Assembly: GCA_018401705.1 (NCBI GenBank)
Contig: JAGYKL010000001.1
Coordinates: 1 to 64,000, forward strand
DNA: 64,000 bases
Reading direction: 5' to 3'
Source: Bacteroidia bacterium
Lineage (GTDB): Bacteria; Bacteroidota; Bacteroidia; M30B66
In this document: positions 44,342-53,920 of the stretch, piece by piece
How positions within the stretch are numbered: position 1 is the first letter of the stretch
How the letters are laid out: every line of letters begins with the position of its first letter
Translations under genes and position numbers: made by a program
The notes under the pieces: generated by a model
Told to the model about the DNA's origin: nothing
Database searches by the model: none
Seen by the model: only the letters and a program-made list of their open reading frames with translations

Positions 44342-47300
44342 TCACTCAAGGGTAATCTTAAGACCCAATCCGCGGAGTTCATGAAGTAATACGTTAAACG
44401 ACTCTGGGATACCCGGAGTTGGCATATTATCTCCTTTAACTATAGCTTCATAAGCCTTAGCTCGACCAATTACGTCGTCAGATTTAACTGTTAGTATCTC
44501 CTGAAGAATGTTGGCTGCTCCAAATGCTTCGAGTGCCCAAACCTCCATCTCACCAAAACGCTGACCTCCAAATTGTGCTTTACCACCTAGAGGCTGTTGA
44601 GTAATGAGAGAGTAAGGTCCGATAGAACGTGCGTGCATTTTATCATCAACCATGTGACCAAGCTTAAGCATATAAATCATACCAACAGTTGCTGGCTGAT
44701 CAAACTTATCTCCTGAACCACCATCATAAAGGAAAGTTCTTCCATATCTAGGAATACCAGCCTGATCAGAATATTCATTAATCTGATCAATAGTTGCACC
44801 ATCAAAAATTGGAGTGGCGAATGTCATTCCAAGTTCTTTTCCGGCCCAACCAAGAACAGTTTCATAAATCTGTCCAAGATTCATACGAGATGGTACACCT
44901 AATGGGTTAAGAACGATATCTACAGGAGTTCCATTTTCTAAGAAAGGCATCTCTTCGTCACGAACGATTTTGGCTACAATACCTTTATTACCGTGACGAC
45001 CCGCCATCTTATCACCTACTTTTAGCTTACGCTTTTTAGCGATATAAACCTTAGCTAATTGAACAATACCAGCTGGTAGTTCATCTCCAACAGTAGCAGC
45101 AAACTTCTTACGTTTTGCAATACCATTGATATCGTTGAAACGAATTAGATAATTGTTAAGAAGTTCTTTGATTAGGTTATTCTTGTCTTTATCTGTTGTC
45201 CATTTATTAGGGTTAACGATTGTATAATCAATACCCTGAAGAATTTTAACAGTAAACTTAGCACCCTTAGGAACCATTTCTTCCTTGAAGTTATTGAAAA
45301 TCCCTTGAGAGGTTTTTCCATTAACTATTTGGAATAATTTATCAATCAAGCGAGTTTTTAACTCTGCTGCGTCTTTCTCCTTTGCAACATCAATCTTAGC
45401 AAGAGTTGGTTTCTCTTCTGTTTTAGATCTTCTGTCTTTAATGATACGAGAGAAAAGTTTCTTGTCGATAACAACACCATTTAATGATGGAGGTGCCTTA
45501 AGAGATGCATCTTTAACATCACCAGCCTTGTCGCCAAAGATGGCACGTAAAAGTTTCTCTTCTGGAGAAGGATCGGTTTCACCTTTAGGTGTGATTTTAC
45601 CAATAAGTATGTCTCCTGGCTTAACATCAGCACCAATGCGAATCAATCCATTTTCATCGAGGTCCTTGGTAGCTTCCTCACTAACGTTTGGAATATCAGC
45701 CGTTAATTCCTCTAATCCTCTCTTTGTATCGCGCACTTCAAGAATAAATTCTTCGATATGAAGACTTGTAAATACATCTTCACGAACAATTCTTTCAGAA
45801 ATAACGATTGCATCTTCAAAGTTAAAACCTTTCCAAGGCATGAAAGCCACTTTAAGGTTTCTTCCCAGGGCTAGCTCTCCACCTTGAGTAGCATAACCTT
45901 CACAAAGCACTTTACCTTTGTAAACTTTCTCGCCTTTCGTAACGATAGGCTTAAGGTTGATTGTTGTGTTCTGATTGGTTTTGCGGAATTTAGTCAGTTT
46001 ATAAGTTCTAACATCATCAACAAAACTTACTAACCTTTCGTCTTCAGAACGGTTGTAACGAATAACAATCTCATTAGCATCAACCCATTCTACAACACCT
46101 TCACCTTCAGCATTAATAAGTACACGTGAATCATGAGCAACAGCTGCTTCCAAGCCAGTTCCTACAAGAGGAGCTTCTGGATTGAGAAGAGGTACTGCCT
46201 GACGCATCATGTTAGAACCCATCAATGCACGGTTAGCATCATCATGCTCAAGGAAAGGAATCAAAGAAGCTGCGATTGAAGCAATTTGATTTGGAGCAAC
46301 GTCCATGAGCTTAATTTGCTCTGGCTCAACAACAGGGAAATCTCCGGCAAATCTTGCCTTGATTCTGTTATTAATAAAGTTACCTTTCCCATCGATTTCA
46401 GTTTTTGACTGAGCGATAATTGAAGTTTCTTCTTCTTCAGCACTTAAATAAACAATTGGCTTATCCAAATCAACTTTACCGTCAGTAACTGTGCGGTAAG
46501 GAGTTTCGATGAAACCTAGTTTATTGATTTTTGCGAAAACACATAATGAAGAAATCAGACCAATGTTTGGCCCTTCAGGTGTCTCAATGGTACAAAGTCT
46601 ACCATAGTGAGTATAGTGAACGTCACGTACTTCGAAACCTGCACGCTCTCTAGAAAGACCGCCTGGCCCAAGGGCAGATAGTCTTCTTTTGTGCGTAATC
46701 TCAGACAGTGGATTGGTTTGATCCATGAACTGAGAAAGCTGATTTGTTCCAAAGAATGAATTGATAACGCTAGAAAGAGTTTTAGCATTAATCAAATCAG
46801 TTGGCGTAAATACTTCATTATCGCGAACATTCATACGTTCACGAATGGTTCTAGCCATTCTGGAAAGCCCTACTCCAAACTGACCATATAATTGTTCTCC
46901 AACAGTTCTAACACGACGATTAGAAAGGTGGTCAATATCATCCACATCAGCTTTTGAATTGATAAGTTCAATCAAATACTTGATGATAGAGATTATATCT
47001 TGCTTAGTTAGAACTTTTGTATCTCCGTCAATTTCAAGATTAAGTTTTTTGTTGATTCTGTATCTACCAACATCACCTAAATCATATCTCTTATCTGAGA
47101 AGAAAAGCTTATCAATGATACCACGAGCAGTTTCCTCATCAGGTGGTTCAGCATTTCTTAATTGACGATAAATATGCTCAACAGCTTCTTTTTCGGAGTT
47201 TGATGTGTCCTTTTGAAGCGTATTATAAATGATTGTGTAATCGGCGGTATTGATATCATTTTTGTGAAGGATGATTGACTTAACACCTGAGTCAAGGATT

Positions 47301-48163
47301 TGCTCAACGTGTTCTTTTTCAATTTCCGTTTCACGGTCGATAATCACTTCATTTCGTTCGATAGAAACCACTTCTCCAGTGTCTTCATCTACGAAATCCT
47401 CGATCCAAGTCTTAAGAACTCTGGCAGCGAGGCGGCGACCGATTGCATTTTTAATATTCGTTTTGGTGACTTTGAATTCGTCGGCAAGGCCGAAGATTTC
47501 AAGAATATCCTTGTCACTTTCGTAACCAATTGCACGAAGCAATGTAGTAACAGGAAGCTTCTTTTTACGGTCGATGTAGGCATACATGACACTATTGATA
47601 TCCGTTGCGAATTCAATCCATGAACCTTTAAAAGGAATCACTCTAGCAGAGTAAAGTTTTGTACCGTTAGCATGTCGGCTTTGGCCGAAGAAAACGCCGG
47701 GAGATCTGTGAAGCTGAGAAACAACAACACGTTCTGCACCATTAATAACAAAAGTTCCTTTAGGAGTCATGTAAGGTATTGTACCTAAATAGACGTCCTG
47801 CACAATTGTTTCAAAATCTTCGTGCTCAGGATCGGTACAATACAGCTTTAGTTTCGCTTTAAGCGGAACACTATGTGTTAGACCTCTATCAAGGCATTCT
47901 TCTATAGAATATCTTGGAGGGTCAATAAAATAATCGAGAAATTCCAATACGAAATTATTTCTGGCATCAGAAATAGGGAAATTCTCAGAAAACACTTTGA
48001 AGAGACCTTCATTCTGACGGTTCTCAGGAGTGGTTTCAAGTTGGAAGAAATCCTTGAACGATTGTACCTGAACATCAAGGAAGTCAGGGTACGCAATAGG
48101 TAGTTTGTCTGTAGCAAAACTAAACCTGTTCGGGCTTTTTTTTATGTATGTCAAGGGACTCAA
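44342..48163 (-). CDS. rpoB: DNA-directed RNA polymerase subunit beta
   Basis: This subunit (1273 residues) starts with a domain like [20 protein letters not shown] and has RSPGVFFGQ, the rifampicin-pocket region [54 protein letters not shown] and the C-terminal [20 protein letters not shown]. No ATG or GTG is available upstream of the conserved start: the frame opens with TAA-ATT-TTG, so translation must begin at TTG (48163 or 48154). It forms the catalytic core with RpoC. Confidence 0.97.
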   Translation of the reverse strand: MSPLTYIKKSPNRFSFATDKLPIAYPDFLDVQVQSFKDFFQLETTPENRQNEGLFKVFSENFPISDARNNFVLEFLDYFIDPPRYSIEECLDRGLTHSVPLKAKLKLYCTDPEHEDFETIVQDVYLGTIPYMTPKGTFVINGAERVVVSQLHRSPGVFFGQSRHANGTKLYSARVIPFKGSWIEFATDINSVMYAYIDRKKKLPVTTLLRAIGYESDKDILEIFGLADEFKVTKTNIKNAIGRRLAARVLKTWIEDFVDEDTGEVVSIERNEVIIDRETEIEKEHVEQILDSGVKSIILHKNDINTADYTIIYNTLQKDTSNSEKEAVEHIYRQLRNAEPPDEETARGIIDKLFFSDKRYDLGDVGRYRINKKLNLEIDGDTKVLTKQDIISIIKYLIELINSKADVDDIDHLSNRRVRTVGEQLYGQFGVGLSRMARTIRERMNVRDNEVFTPTDLINAKTLSSVINSFFGTNQLSQFMDQTNPLSEITHKRRLSALGPGGLSRERAGFEVRDVHYTHYGRLCTIETPEGPNIGLISSLCVFAKINKLGFIETPYRTVTDGKVDLDKPIVYLSAEEEETSIIAQSKTEIDGKGNFINNRIKARFAGDFPVVEPEQIKLMDVAPNQIASIAASLIPFLEHDDANRALMGSNMMRQAVPLLNPEAPLVGTGLEAAVAHDSRVLINAEGEGVVEWVDANEIVIRYNRSEDERLVSFVDDVRTYKLTKFRKTNQNTTINLKPIVTKGEKVYKGKVLCEGYATQGGELALGRNLKVAFMPWKGFNFEDAIVISERIVREDVFTSLHIEEFILEVRDTKRGLEELTADIPNVSEEATKDLDENGLIRIGADVKPGDILIGKITPKGETDPSPEEKLLRAIFGDKAGDVKDASLKAPPSLNGVVIDKKLFSRIIKDRRSKTEEKPTLAKIDVAKEKDAAELKTRLIDKLFQIVNGKTSQGIFNNFKEEMVPKGAKFTVKILQGIDYTIVNPNKWTTDKDKNNLIKELLNNYLIRFNDINGIAKRKKFAATVGDELPAGIVQLAKVYIAKKRKLKVGDKMAGRHGNKGIVAKIVRDEEMPFLENGTPVDIVLNPLGVPSRMNLGQIYETVLGWAGKELGMTFATPIFDGATIDQINEYSDQAGIPRYGRTFLYDGGSGDKFDQPATVGMIYMLKLGHMVDDKMHARSIGPYSLITQQPLGGKAQFGGQRFGEMEVWALEAFGAANILQEILTVKSDDVIGRAKAYEAIVKGDNMPTPGIPESFNVLLHELRGLGLKITLE

Positions 48164-48204
48164 AATTTAAGATGAAAAAAGCAAATAAGGTAGAGATGTA
48201 TCCA

Positions 48205-48243
48205 AACAGCTAAAGACCTCCAAAAACAGAGGTCTTAGCTGTT
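48205..48243 (-). ncRNA. Hairpin between rplL and rpoB, candidate attenuator
   Basis: AACAGCTAAAGACCTC and GAGGTCTTAGCTGTT form a stem of about 15 bp with one bulged A and an eight-base loop. In the sense direction it is followed by TGGATACATC, so it is not a full terminator. An attenuator or RNase III site between rplL and rpoB is known in E. coli, where it lowers polymerase expression relative to ribosomal proteins; a similar role here is inference. Confidence 0.65.
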
Positions 48244-48261
48244 GAATTTTAAAGCTGAGGA

Positions 48262-48642
48262 TTACTTAAGCTCAACTTCAGCTCCGGCTTCAGTCAGTTG
48301 CGTTTTAAGCGCTTCTGCTTCGTCTTTGCTTACACCTTCTTTGATAGCTTTAGGAGCGCCATCAACAAGATCTTTTGCTTCTTTCAGACCTAGACCGGTA
48401 AGTTCTTTTACAAGCTTAACGATTGCAAGTTTATTACCACCTGCTGCCTTTAGAATTACATCGAATGCATTTTTCTCTTCTGCGGCCTCACCTGCTCCGG
48501 CGCCAGCACCAGGAGCAGCAACAGCTACTGCAGCAGCAGCTGGTTCGATTCCGTATTCATCCTTAAGGATTTGAGCTAATTCATTCACTTCCTTTACAGT
48601 TAAATTCACTAACTGCTCAGCGAAAGCTTTCAAATCTGCCAT
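48262..48642 (-). CDS. rplL: 50S ribosomal protein L7/L12
   Basis: This 126-residue acidic protein has an N-terminal dimerisation part ([20 protein letters not shown]), an Ala/Gly-rich hinge ([18 protein letters not shown]) and the C-terminal factor-binding domain ([20 protein letters not shown] and [11 protein letters not shown]). It forms the ribosomal stalk with L10 and recruits translation GTPases such as EF-Tu. Length and gene order rplJ-rplL are normal. Confidence 0.97.
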   Translation of the reverse strand: MADLKAFAEQLVNLTVKEVNELAQILKDEYGIEPAAAAVAVAAPGAGAGAGEAAEEKNAFDVILKAAGGNKLAIVKLVKELTGLGLKEAKDLVDGAPKAIKEGVSKDEAEALKTQLTEAGAEVELK

Positions 48643-48696
48643 TTTATGATTGTTTTAGTTGATTGTACAAAAATGTGAATTAAAAAATTGTTGAAA

Positions 48697-49218
48697 TTAT
48701 TCAGGTCTTTCAGACAGCGTCTTAACAATTCCTGCGATTTTTCCTCCTCCAGATTGTAGAGCAGAAAGAACATTTTTAGCAGGTGATTGAAGCAAGCCGA
48801 TGATATCGCCGATAACTTCATTTTTGGTTTTGATGGCAATGAGAGTATCAATCTGATTGTCGCCGATGTAGAATGATTCTTCAACAAAAGCAGCCTTTAA
48901 GATTGGTCTATCACTGGTTTTTCTGAATTCCTTAATAAGCTTAGCAGGCTCATTTACTGTATCAGTAAACATTACTGATGTAGATCCTTTAAGCACATCA
49001 AACAAAGGAGAATAATCTGTCTCCATACGCTCGAATGCTTTTCTAAGCAAGGTATTCTTTACCATCTTTAGTTCGATATTCTTCTTATAGCAAGTACGAC
49101 GAAGGTTATTCGTTTTCTCTACTGTTAATTCAGAAATATCTGTAAGGTAAAAGTTCTTGGTTGCGGTCATTTTCTCAACCAATGCATCGATTACCCCGTC
49201 TTTTTCTTCTTTCTTCAT
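48697..49218 (-). CDS. rplJ: 50S ribosomal protein L10
   Basis: This 173-residue protein has ALVEKMTATKNFYLTDISEL and NTLLRKAFER in the rRNA-binding domain. The C-terminal helical part (IGLLQSPAKNVLSALQSGGG) is the L12 attachment site. It anchors the L7/L12 stalk. In E. coli it represses translation of its own operon; the 25 bp gap to rplA leaves little room for a long leader here. Confidence 0.96.
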   Translation of the reverse strand: MKKEEKDGVIDALVEKMTATKNFYLTDISELTVEKTNNLRRTCYKKNIELKMVKNTLLRKAFERMETDYSPLFDVLKGSTSVMFTDTVNEPAKLIKEFRKTSDRPILKAAFVEESFYIGDNQIDTLIAIKTKNEVIGDIIGLLQSPAKNVLSALQSGGGKIAGIVKTLSERPE

Positions 49219-49243
49219 AATTTAAGAGTTAAAAGGTTCGTAA

Positions 49244-49939
49244 TCAGGCACCGATTGATTTAAGATCAACCGAAACCGAAGGACTCATAGTACTCGACAT
49301 GTAAACACTTTTCACGTAAGTTCCTTTTGCAGACGAAGGCTTAAGTTTCAGAATAGTCTGAATCAATTCCTTAGCATTATCAAAAAGTTTGTCTTCCGCA
49401 AAGCTTACTTTGCCGATTGCAGCATGCACGATACCTGTTTTATCCACTTTGAAGTCAATTTTACCTGCTTTTACTTCTTGCACGGCTTTACCAACATCTT
49501 GTGTAACAGTACCTGTTTTTGGATTGGGCATAAGACCTCGAGGACCTAGGACACGTCCTAAAGCACCTACTTTGGCCATGATTGCAGGCATGGTAATAAT
49601 CACGTCTACATCAGTCCAACCACCTTTAATCTTTTCAATGTAATCATCCAAACCAACATGGTCGGCACCTGCTGCTTTAGCTTCTTCTTCCTTATCAGGA
49701 GTACAAAGCACAAGCACACGAACAGATTTTCCGGTTCCATGAGGAAGAGACACAATACCGCGAACCATTTGGTTTGCTTTACGTGGATCTACCCCAAGAC
49801 GAACCGCAACATCTACTGAAGCGTCGAATTTTGTTGTGGAGATTTCCTTTACGAGGCGCGCAGCATCAAGAAGTGGATAAGACTTGTCTTCTTCCACTTT
49901 TCCTGCAATTGCTTTGCGCTTTTTTGTCAGTTGTGCCAT
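49244..49939 (-). CDS. rplA: 50S ribosomal protein L1
   Basis: This 231-residue protein contains [20 protein letters not shown] near the N-terminal domain, the family signature [15 protein letters not shown] (near 130-145) and [20 protein letters not shown] at the end. It binds 23S rRNA at the mobile L1 stalk. In E. coli it also represses the rplK-rplA mRNA. Position after rplK is standard. Confidence 0.97.
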   Translation of the reverse strand: MAQLTKKRKAIAGKVEEDKSYPLLDAARLVKEISTTKFDASVDVAVRLGVDPRKANQMVRGIVSLPHGTGKSVRVLVLCTPDKEEEAKAAGADHVGLDDYIEKIKGGWTDVDVIITMPAIMAKVGALGRVLGPRGLMPNPKTGTVTQDVGKAVQEVKAGKIDFKVDKTGIVHAAIGKVSFAEDKLFDNAKELIQTILKLKPSSAKGTYVKSVYMSSTMSPSVSVDLKSIGA

Positions 49940-49964
49940 TTCACTCTATTAATTATAGGTTAAC

Positions 49965-50402
49965 TTAAAAAGGGCGCTGTCCTTCAACTTCGATTCCCAT
50001 ACTGCGTGCAGTACCTGCCACCATGCTCATTGCCGATTCTACTGTAAAACAGTTCAAATCAGGCATTTTTGCTTCGGCAATACCACGCACTGTATCCCAG
50101 GTGATTTTAGCAACCTTCTTGCGATTGGATTCCGGAGAACCACTTTTCAATTTGGCAGCTTCTTTCAGCTGAACAGCAACAGGAGGAGTTTTAATGATAA
50201 AGTCAAAAGACTTATCTACGTATACGGTAATAATTACCGGTAACACTTTTCCAGCCTGGTCCTGCGTACGGGCGTTGAATTGCTTGCAGAAATCCATGAT
50301 ATTAACACCTTTCGCACCGAGTGCCGGTCCGATTGGTGGTGATGGATTTGCTGCACCGCCTTTCACCTGTAACTTAATGAGTGCACCTACTTCTTTAGCC
50401 AT
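49965..50402 (-). CDS. rplK: 50S ribosomal protein L11
   Basis: This 145-residue protein has [20 protein letters not shown] near the N-terminus, with the proline-rich hinge, and [12 protein letters not shown] near the end. It binds the GTPase centre of 23S rRNA. The 103 bp upstream of the start (50403-50505) holds a long-range inverted repeat (CTGAGG and CCTCAG with 29 bases between) but no gene; it may be a regulatory leader. Confidence 0.97.
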   Translation of the reverse strand: MAKEVGALIKLQVKGGAANPSPPIGPALGAKGVNIMDFCKQFNARTQDQAGKVLPVIITVYVDKSFDFIIKTPPVAVQLKEAAKLKSGSPESNRKKVAKITWDTVRGIAEAKMPDLNCFTVESAMSMVAGTARSMGIEVEGQRPF

Positions 50403-50505
50403 TTTTATTTGTTATTGAATCGCGGGTCCTGTATTTTCTCTGAGGAGGGGAAGCATTTTACGTGGAGAAGACAACCTCAGGCTCTTTCAGGATTTACCAC
50501 TGTTT

Positions 50506-51060
50506 TTATTCTTTTTCTACTTGCATGTAATTAAGCTCCAATGGAGTTTTCCTACCAAAGATTTTAACCATAACAGTTAACTTCTTCTTTTCTTCATTAA
50601 TCTCTTCAATAGTTCCGGTGAAACTATTAAATGGTCCGTCAATCACTTTAACAGACTCACCTACAATAAACGGAATTGAAATCTCAGCATCTGTTTCAGA
50701 AAGCTCATCTACTTTACCAAGAATCCTGTTTACTTCAGCTTGACGAAGAGGAGTTGGAGCTCCACCTTTGTCACCTAAAAAACCAATTACGTTTGGTATA
50801 TTCTTCAGGATGTGAGGAATTTCACCAATCATAATTGCTTCTATCATGATGTAACCTGGAAAATAGTTACGCTCCTTAGAAATCTTCTTACCATTACGAA
50901 TCTGGTATATCTTTTCGGTTGGAATCAAAACCTGAGAAATATATTCACCGATGTTATGATGCACAATCTCTGAGTCGATGTATTCCTTCACCTTCTTCTC
51001 CTTGCCACTTACAGCGCGGACAACATACCACTTTTTCGTGTTGACACTTTCTTCAGTCAT
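50506..51060 (-). CDS. nusG: Transcription termination/antitermination protein NusG
   Basis: I use the ATG at 51060; the ORF track extends to a TTG at 51069. The 184-residue protein has the NGN domain KKWYVVRAVSGKEKKVKEYI and FPGYIMIEA with its polymerase-contacting patch, and a KOW domain VGESVKVIDGPFNSFTGTIE. NusG binds RNA polymerase and couples it to ribosomes or Rho. It follows secE by 16 bp in the usual operon. Confidence 0.96.
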   Translation of the reverse strand: MTEESVNTKKWYVVRAVSGKEKKVKEYIDSEIVHHNIGEYISQVLIPTEKIYQIRNGKKISKERNYFPGYIMIEAIMIGEIPHILKNIPNVIGFLGDKGGAPTPLRQAEVNRILGKVDELSETDAEISIPFIVGESVKVIDGPFNSFTGTIEEINEEKKKLTVMVKIFGRKTPLELNYMQVEKE

Positions 51061-51076
51061 CACTTTCAATTATCAG

Positions 51077-51268
51077 TTAAAACAGGTCGTAAAACAATTC
51101 CATCACATTACTAAATGTGAAGTCCATTGCGAATATCAATAAAGCAATTATGATAGAAGAAATCATAACAACAATAGCCGAGTTTTGGAGTTCACTCCAA
51201 GTAGGCCAAGTTACTTTGTGTAACAATTCATTGTATGATTCTTCAATGTATGTCTTAATCTTTGACAT
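51077..51268 (-). CDS. secE: Preprotein translocase subunit SecE
   Basis: This 63-residue protein (start ATG at 51268; the ORF track begins upstream) has YNELLHKVTWPTWSELQNSA followed by a single membrane helix (IVVMISSIIIALLIFAMDF). SecE clamps the SecYEG channel. The short single-helix form is normal outside gamma-proteobacteria. The operon start lies just downstream of a tRNA-Trp gene. Confidence 0.95.
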   Translation of the reverse strand: MSKIKTYIEESYNELLHKVTWPTWSELQNSAIVVMISSIIIALLIFAMDFTFSNVMELFYDLF

Positions 51269-51286
51269 GATTTTAACTTTTTTTTG

Positions 51287-51359
51287 CACGGGAGGAGGGA
51301 CTCGAACCCCCAGCCAACGGTTTTGGAGACCGCTACTCTACCAATTGAGCTACACCCGT
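51287..51359 (-). tRNA. tRNA-Trp (anticodon CCA)
   Basis: The cloverleaf folds with D-arm TAGCTCAATTGGTAGAGTA, anticodon loop CTCCAAA and T-arm GGGGGTTCGAGTCCCTC. The 3' CCA is not encoded. Position 6-67 of the acceptor stem reads as a U-U mismatch, which is odd but tolerable. It sits between tuf and secE, a place where Trp tRNA is often found in bacteria. Confidence 0.9.
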
Positions 51360-51587
51360 ATTTTAAATCGATTCTCTTTGTTTAGAAAATGAAATCCGAG
51401 ATTTAGCATTTCAACAACAGATAGCCGATAGAGATTCTTCCGTTTTCCGGCAATTAAAGAACAATATATTATAAATCAGCGCTTTACTTAAAATCTCTAC
51501 TTGCTTTGGGAAATGTAACCCTTATACAGGTAGAAGGTACCTCGCACAGGGCGGGGGCACCTTTAAGAAAATCACTGATAATCTTTA

Positions 51588-52775
51588 TTACTTGATGATC
51601 TCGATCACCTGACCAGCTCCAACTGTACGACCACCTTCACGGATCGCAAAGCGAAGACCTTTGTCCATTGCTACTGGTACAATCAAAGTAACATCGATAG
51701 TTACGTTATCACCAGGAACAACCATTTCGCGACCTTCTGGAAGCATGATTTCTCCAGTTACGTCAGTTGTACGTAAGTAAAACTGAGGACGGTATCTGTT
51801 ATGGAATGGAGTGTGACGACCACCTTCTTCTTTCTTAAGGATATAAACCTCAGCTTTGAATTGAGTGTGTGGAGTAATAGAACCTGGCTTAGCGATAACC
51901 ATACCGCGACGAATAGATTCTTTGTCAATACCACGTAGAAGTAAACCTACGTTATCTCCTGCTTCACCACGGTCTAGAATCTTACGGAACATCTCAACTC
52001 CAGTAACAGTTGACTTAAGTTTTTCTTCTTGCATACCAAGAATTTCAACCTCTTCACCAGAGTTAATAACTCCTTTTTCAATACGTCCTGTAGCAACAGT
52101 TCCACGACCTGTAATTGAGAACACGTCTTCAACTGGCATAAGGAAAGGCTTATCTACATCACGAGGAGGAATTGGAATGAAAGTATCAACAGCTTCCATC
52201 AACTCAAGAATTTTCTCAGTCCATTTTGGATCGTTGTTCAAACCACCAAGTGCAGAACCACGAATGATTGGAGTATTATCGCCATCGAAATTGTAGAAGC
52301 TAAGAAGCTCACGAATTTCCATTTCAACTAAATCTAAAAGCTCTTCATCATCAACCATATCCACTTTATTCATGAATACAACGATTTTAGGAACACCTAC
52401 CTGACGAGCAAGAAGGATGTGCTCACGTGTTTGTGGCATTGGACCATCTGTTGCAGCAACAACAAGAATAGCACCGTCCATCTGAGCAGCTCCAGTAACC
52501 ATGTTCTTAACGTAGTCAGCGTGACCTGGACAGTCAACGTGAGCGTAGTGACGATTAGCTGTAGTATATTCTACGTGAGAAGTATTAATTGTAATACCAC
52601 GTTCCTTTTCTTCAGGAGCGTTATCAATAGAATCGAATGAACGAGCTTCAGACAAACCGGCAGAGTGAAGCACAGTTGTAATTGCTGCAGTTAATGTTGT
52701 TTTACCGTGGTCAACGTGACCAATGGTACCAATGTTTACGTGCGCTTTGGAACGGTCGAATTTTTCTTTAGCCAT
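51588..52775 (-). CDS. tuf: Elongation factor Tu
   Basis: This 395-residue GTPase has [14 protein letters not shown] (P-loop), the switch I region [36 protein letters not shown] (G3) and [11 protein letters not shown] (G4), then domains 2 and 3 ([14 protein letters not shown] and [18 protein letters not shown]). It delivers aminoacyl-tRNA to the ribosome. It is the only tuf in the window. The 228 bp between it and tRNA-Trp (51360-51587) hold no gene; an imperfect AAGGTACC/GGCACCTT repeat lies near the stop. Confidence 0.98.
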   Translation of the reverse strand: MAKEKFDRSKAHVNIGTIGHVDHGKTTLTAAITTVLHSAGLSEARSFDSIDNAPEEKERGITINTSHVEYTTANRHYAHVDCPGHADYVKNMVTGAAQMDGAILVVAATDGPMPQTREHILLARQVGVPKIVVFMNKVDMVDDEELLDLVEMEIRELLSFYNFDGDNTPIIRGSALGGLNNDPKWTEKILELMEAVDTFIPIPPRDVDKPFLMPVEDVFSITGRGTVATGRIEKGVINSGEEVEILGMQEEKLKSTVTGVEMFRKILDRGEAGDNVGLLLRGIDKESIRRGMVIAKPGSITPHTQFKAEVYILKKEEGGRHTPFHNRYRPQFYLRTTDVTGEIMLPEGREMVVPGDNVTIDVTLIVPVAMDKGLRFAIREGGRTVGAGQVIEIIK

Positions 52776-52849
52776 GGCTACTTTTTTGTTTTATTTGATT
52801 GAGTGTGTTGTTATTATTATTTTCAATTTTACTTTCAATTCAATAGTGG

Positions 52850-52921
52850 AGCCAATGACGGGATTTGAACCCGTGACCCCTTCCTTACCAAGGAAGTACT
52901 CTACCTCTGAGCTACATCGGC
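52850..52921 (-). tRNA. tRNA-Thr (anticodon GGT)
   Basis: GCCGATG pairs with CATTGGC in the acceptor stem, with one G-T pair; the anticodon loop is TTGGTAA and the T-arm ACGGGTTCAAATCCCGT. The anticodon GGT reads ACC and ACU. The 3' CCA is not encoded. Confidence 0.93.
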
Positions 52922-52971
52922 TGAAAACAGACAAGGACTAACCTGTTTGCCGTTAGCCTGGTAAGGAATAG

Positions 52972-53044
52972 AGCGGAAGACCGGGCTCGAACCGGCCACC
53001 CTCAGCTTGGAAGGCTGATGCTCTACCAAATGAGCTACTTCCGC
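52972..53044 (-). tRNA. tRNA-Gly (anticodon TCC)
   Basis: Acceptor stem GCGGAAG/CTTCCGC, anticodon loop CTTCCAA and T-arm GCCGGTTCGAGCCCGGT fold without mismatch in the stems that I checked. Anticodon TCC reads GGA and GGG. Confidence 0.93.
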
Positions 53045-53143
53045 TATTATCGTTTCTCTTACATAGTAAAAATTTACTATGCCCAAGATTCGATTATCTG
53101 TTTTTCACATGCGAAAAACAAACATCCTCTTCTCTTTTCATGG

Positions 53144-53226
53144 TGGGGAGAGAAGGATTCGAACCTTCGAACTCCGAAGAGGACAGATTTACAGTCTGTT
53201 GCCGTTGGCCACTTGGCTATCTCCCC
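53144..53226 (-). tRNA. tRNA-Tyr (anticodon GTA)
   Basis: Acceptor GGGGAGA/TCTCCCC, anticodon loop CTGTAAA, a long variable arm (CCTCTTCGGAGTTCGAAGG region) and T-loop GTTCGAATC. The 83 nt length with long variable arm is expected for bacterial Tyr tRNA. Confidence 0.93.
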
Positions 53227-53262
53227 TACCTCTTTGAAATAAGAAATTACTACAAAGAACAG

Positions 53263-53335
53263 AGCCGAAGAAGGGACTCGAACCCCCGACCAGCTGATTA
53301 CAAATCAGCTGCTCTACCAGCTGAGCTACTTCGGC
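53263..53335 (-). tRNA. tRNA-Thr (anticodon TGT)
   Basis: Acceptor GCCGAAG/CTTCGGC, anticodon loop TTTGTAA and T-arm GGGGTTCGAGTCCCT-type pairing. Anticodon TGT reads ACA and ACG. It is the first tRNA of the cluster and directly follows a leader hairpin. Confidence 0.93.
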
Positions 53336-53338
53336 TTT

Positions 53339-53394
53339 ACCTTTTTTGAAAGTTCTTATCGAGATTCTCAATAGGAATACCCTTCAAAAAAGGT
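53339..53394 (-). ncRNA. Leader hairpin upstream of the tRNA-tuf cluster
   Basis: ACCTTTTTTGAA and TTCAAAAAAGGT are a perfect 12 bp inverted repeat. Inside is a smaller imperfect one (TATTGAG/CTCGATA). If transcription begins from the promoter at 53398-53428, the RNA would start with this structure just before tRNA-Thr. A role in RNA 5' end processing or control of stable RNA synthesis is inference. Confidence 0.55.
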
Positions 53395-53397
53395 GTG

Positions 53398-53428
53398 CAA
53401 ATGTAGGTAAGAAATCATTCCCACCAAA
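53398..53428 (-). promoter_or_regulatory. Strong consensus promoter of the tRNA-tuf operon
   Basis: On the minus strand TTTG, 19 nt, then TACATTTG matches both elements of the Bacteroidota sigma-A consensus at ideal spacing. It lies between the hpf gene and the tRNA cluster, so the tRNAs, tuf and probably the following genes can be transcribed from here apart from hpf. Confidence 0.75.
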
Positions 53429-53492
53429 TATTTTTTATAAATATTCTTCAGTTTCTTGAAGAAGAAAAATCAAACAATTAAATATCAAGGGT

Positions 53493-53792
53493 TTAAACCT
53501 GTCTAATTTTTTCTTTATGCTTCGTAATTTGGTTCCTTAAAGCATCTACAGCAAGGTCTGTAGCCTCCTCAAAAGAGCTACATTGACGTTTTGCGAACAA
53601 ATCATTCCCCGGAACGTGCAAACGAATCTCTGCTACTTTGTTTTCATTATTACTCGCATTCTCTAAACGAAGAGTTACTTCACTTTCGATGATTTTGTCA
53701 TAGTGTGTAGCTAATTTCTCAAGCTTAGCTTCAATAAAATCTAATAATTTCTGATCTGCATTAAAATGCACTGACTGCACGGTTACTTTCAT
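53493..53792 (-). CDS. hpf: Ribosome hibernation-promoting factor, HPF/YfiA family
   Basis: This 99-residue protein (MKVTVQSVHFNADQKLLDFI, ENKVAEIRLHVPGNDLFAKR and FEEATDLAVDALRNQITKHK) is the short form of the family. It binds the decoding centre of inactive ribosomes in stationary phase. In Bacteroidota it often precedes the tRNA-tuf cluster as here. Confidence 0.93.
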   Translation of the reverse strand: MKVTVQSVHFNADQKLLDFIEAKLEKLATHYDKIIESEVTLRLENASNNENKVAEIRLHVPGNDLFAKRQCSSFEEATDLAVDALRNQITKHKEKIRQV

Positions 53793-53817
53793 AAATAAAC
53801 TGTTTTAAGTGTAAAAA

Positions 53818-53850
53818 CAGGATTCCTCTTTATATGTTTCAAGAATCCTG
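53818..53850. promoter_or_regulatory. Inverted repeat between divergent hpf and dehydrogenase genes
   Basis: CAGGATTC and GAATCCTG are a perfect 8 bp inverted repeat separated by 17 AT-rich bases. It lies in the shared upstream region and could be an operator acting on either gene, or a hairpin in the hpf leader. Confidence 0.4.
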
Positions 53851-53871
53851 ACTACAAGAATCGCTAAATTA

Positions 53872-53879
53872 TATATTTG
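53872..53879 (+). promoter_or_regulatory. -7 box for the Ldh-type dehydrogenase gene
   Basis: TATATTTG matches TAnnTTTG and lies 41 bases before the ATG at 53921. This position makes the TTG start of the ORF track (53888) unlikely. The usual upstream TTG is not seen. Confidence 0.5.
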
Positions 53880-53920
53880 CTCCATCGTTGCAAACGATTT
53901 TTTTATCATTCGCTGATTTT

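Noticed and set aside
50403-50505. Possible L1-type autoregulatory leader upstream of rplK
   Set aside because: Only a 6 bp repeat with a 29-base loop is visible; it could be chance and I cannot match it to the 23S L1 site by eye.
51360-51587. Possible separate promoter or riboswitch between tuf and tRNA-Trp
   Set aside because: I found only partial -7 matches (TACATTTC) and an imperfect AAGGTACC/GGCACCTT repeat without a T-run; not enough to call a feature.
52850-53335. Repeat-like text across the tRNA cluster as a CRISPR or tandem repeat
   Set aside because: The similarity comes from the conserved D- and T-arms of four tRNA genes; spacing and anticodons differ.
53443-53475. TTCTTCA/TGAAGAA hairpin after hpf as a terminator
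   Set aside because: The stem is short and AT-rich and is followed by mixed A/T, not a clear T-run; left out of the feature list.
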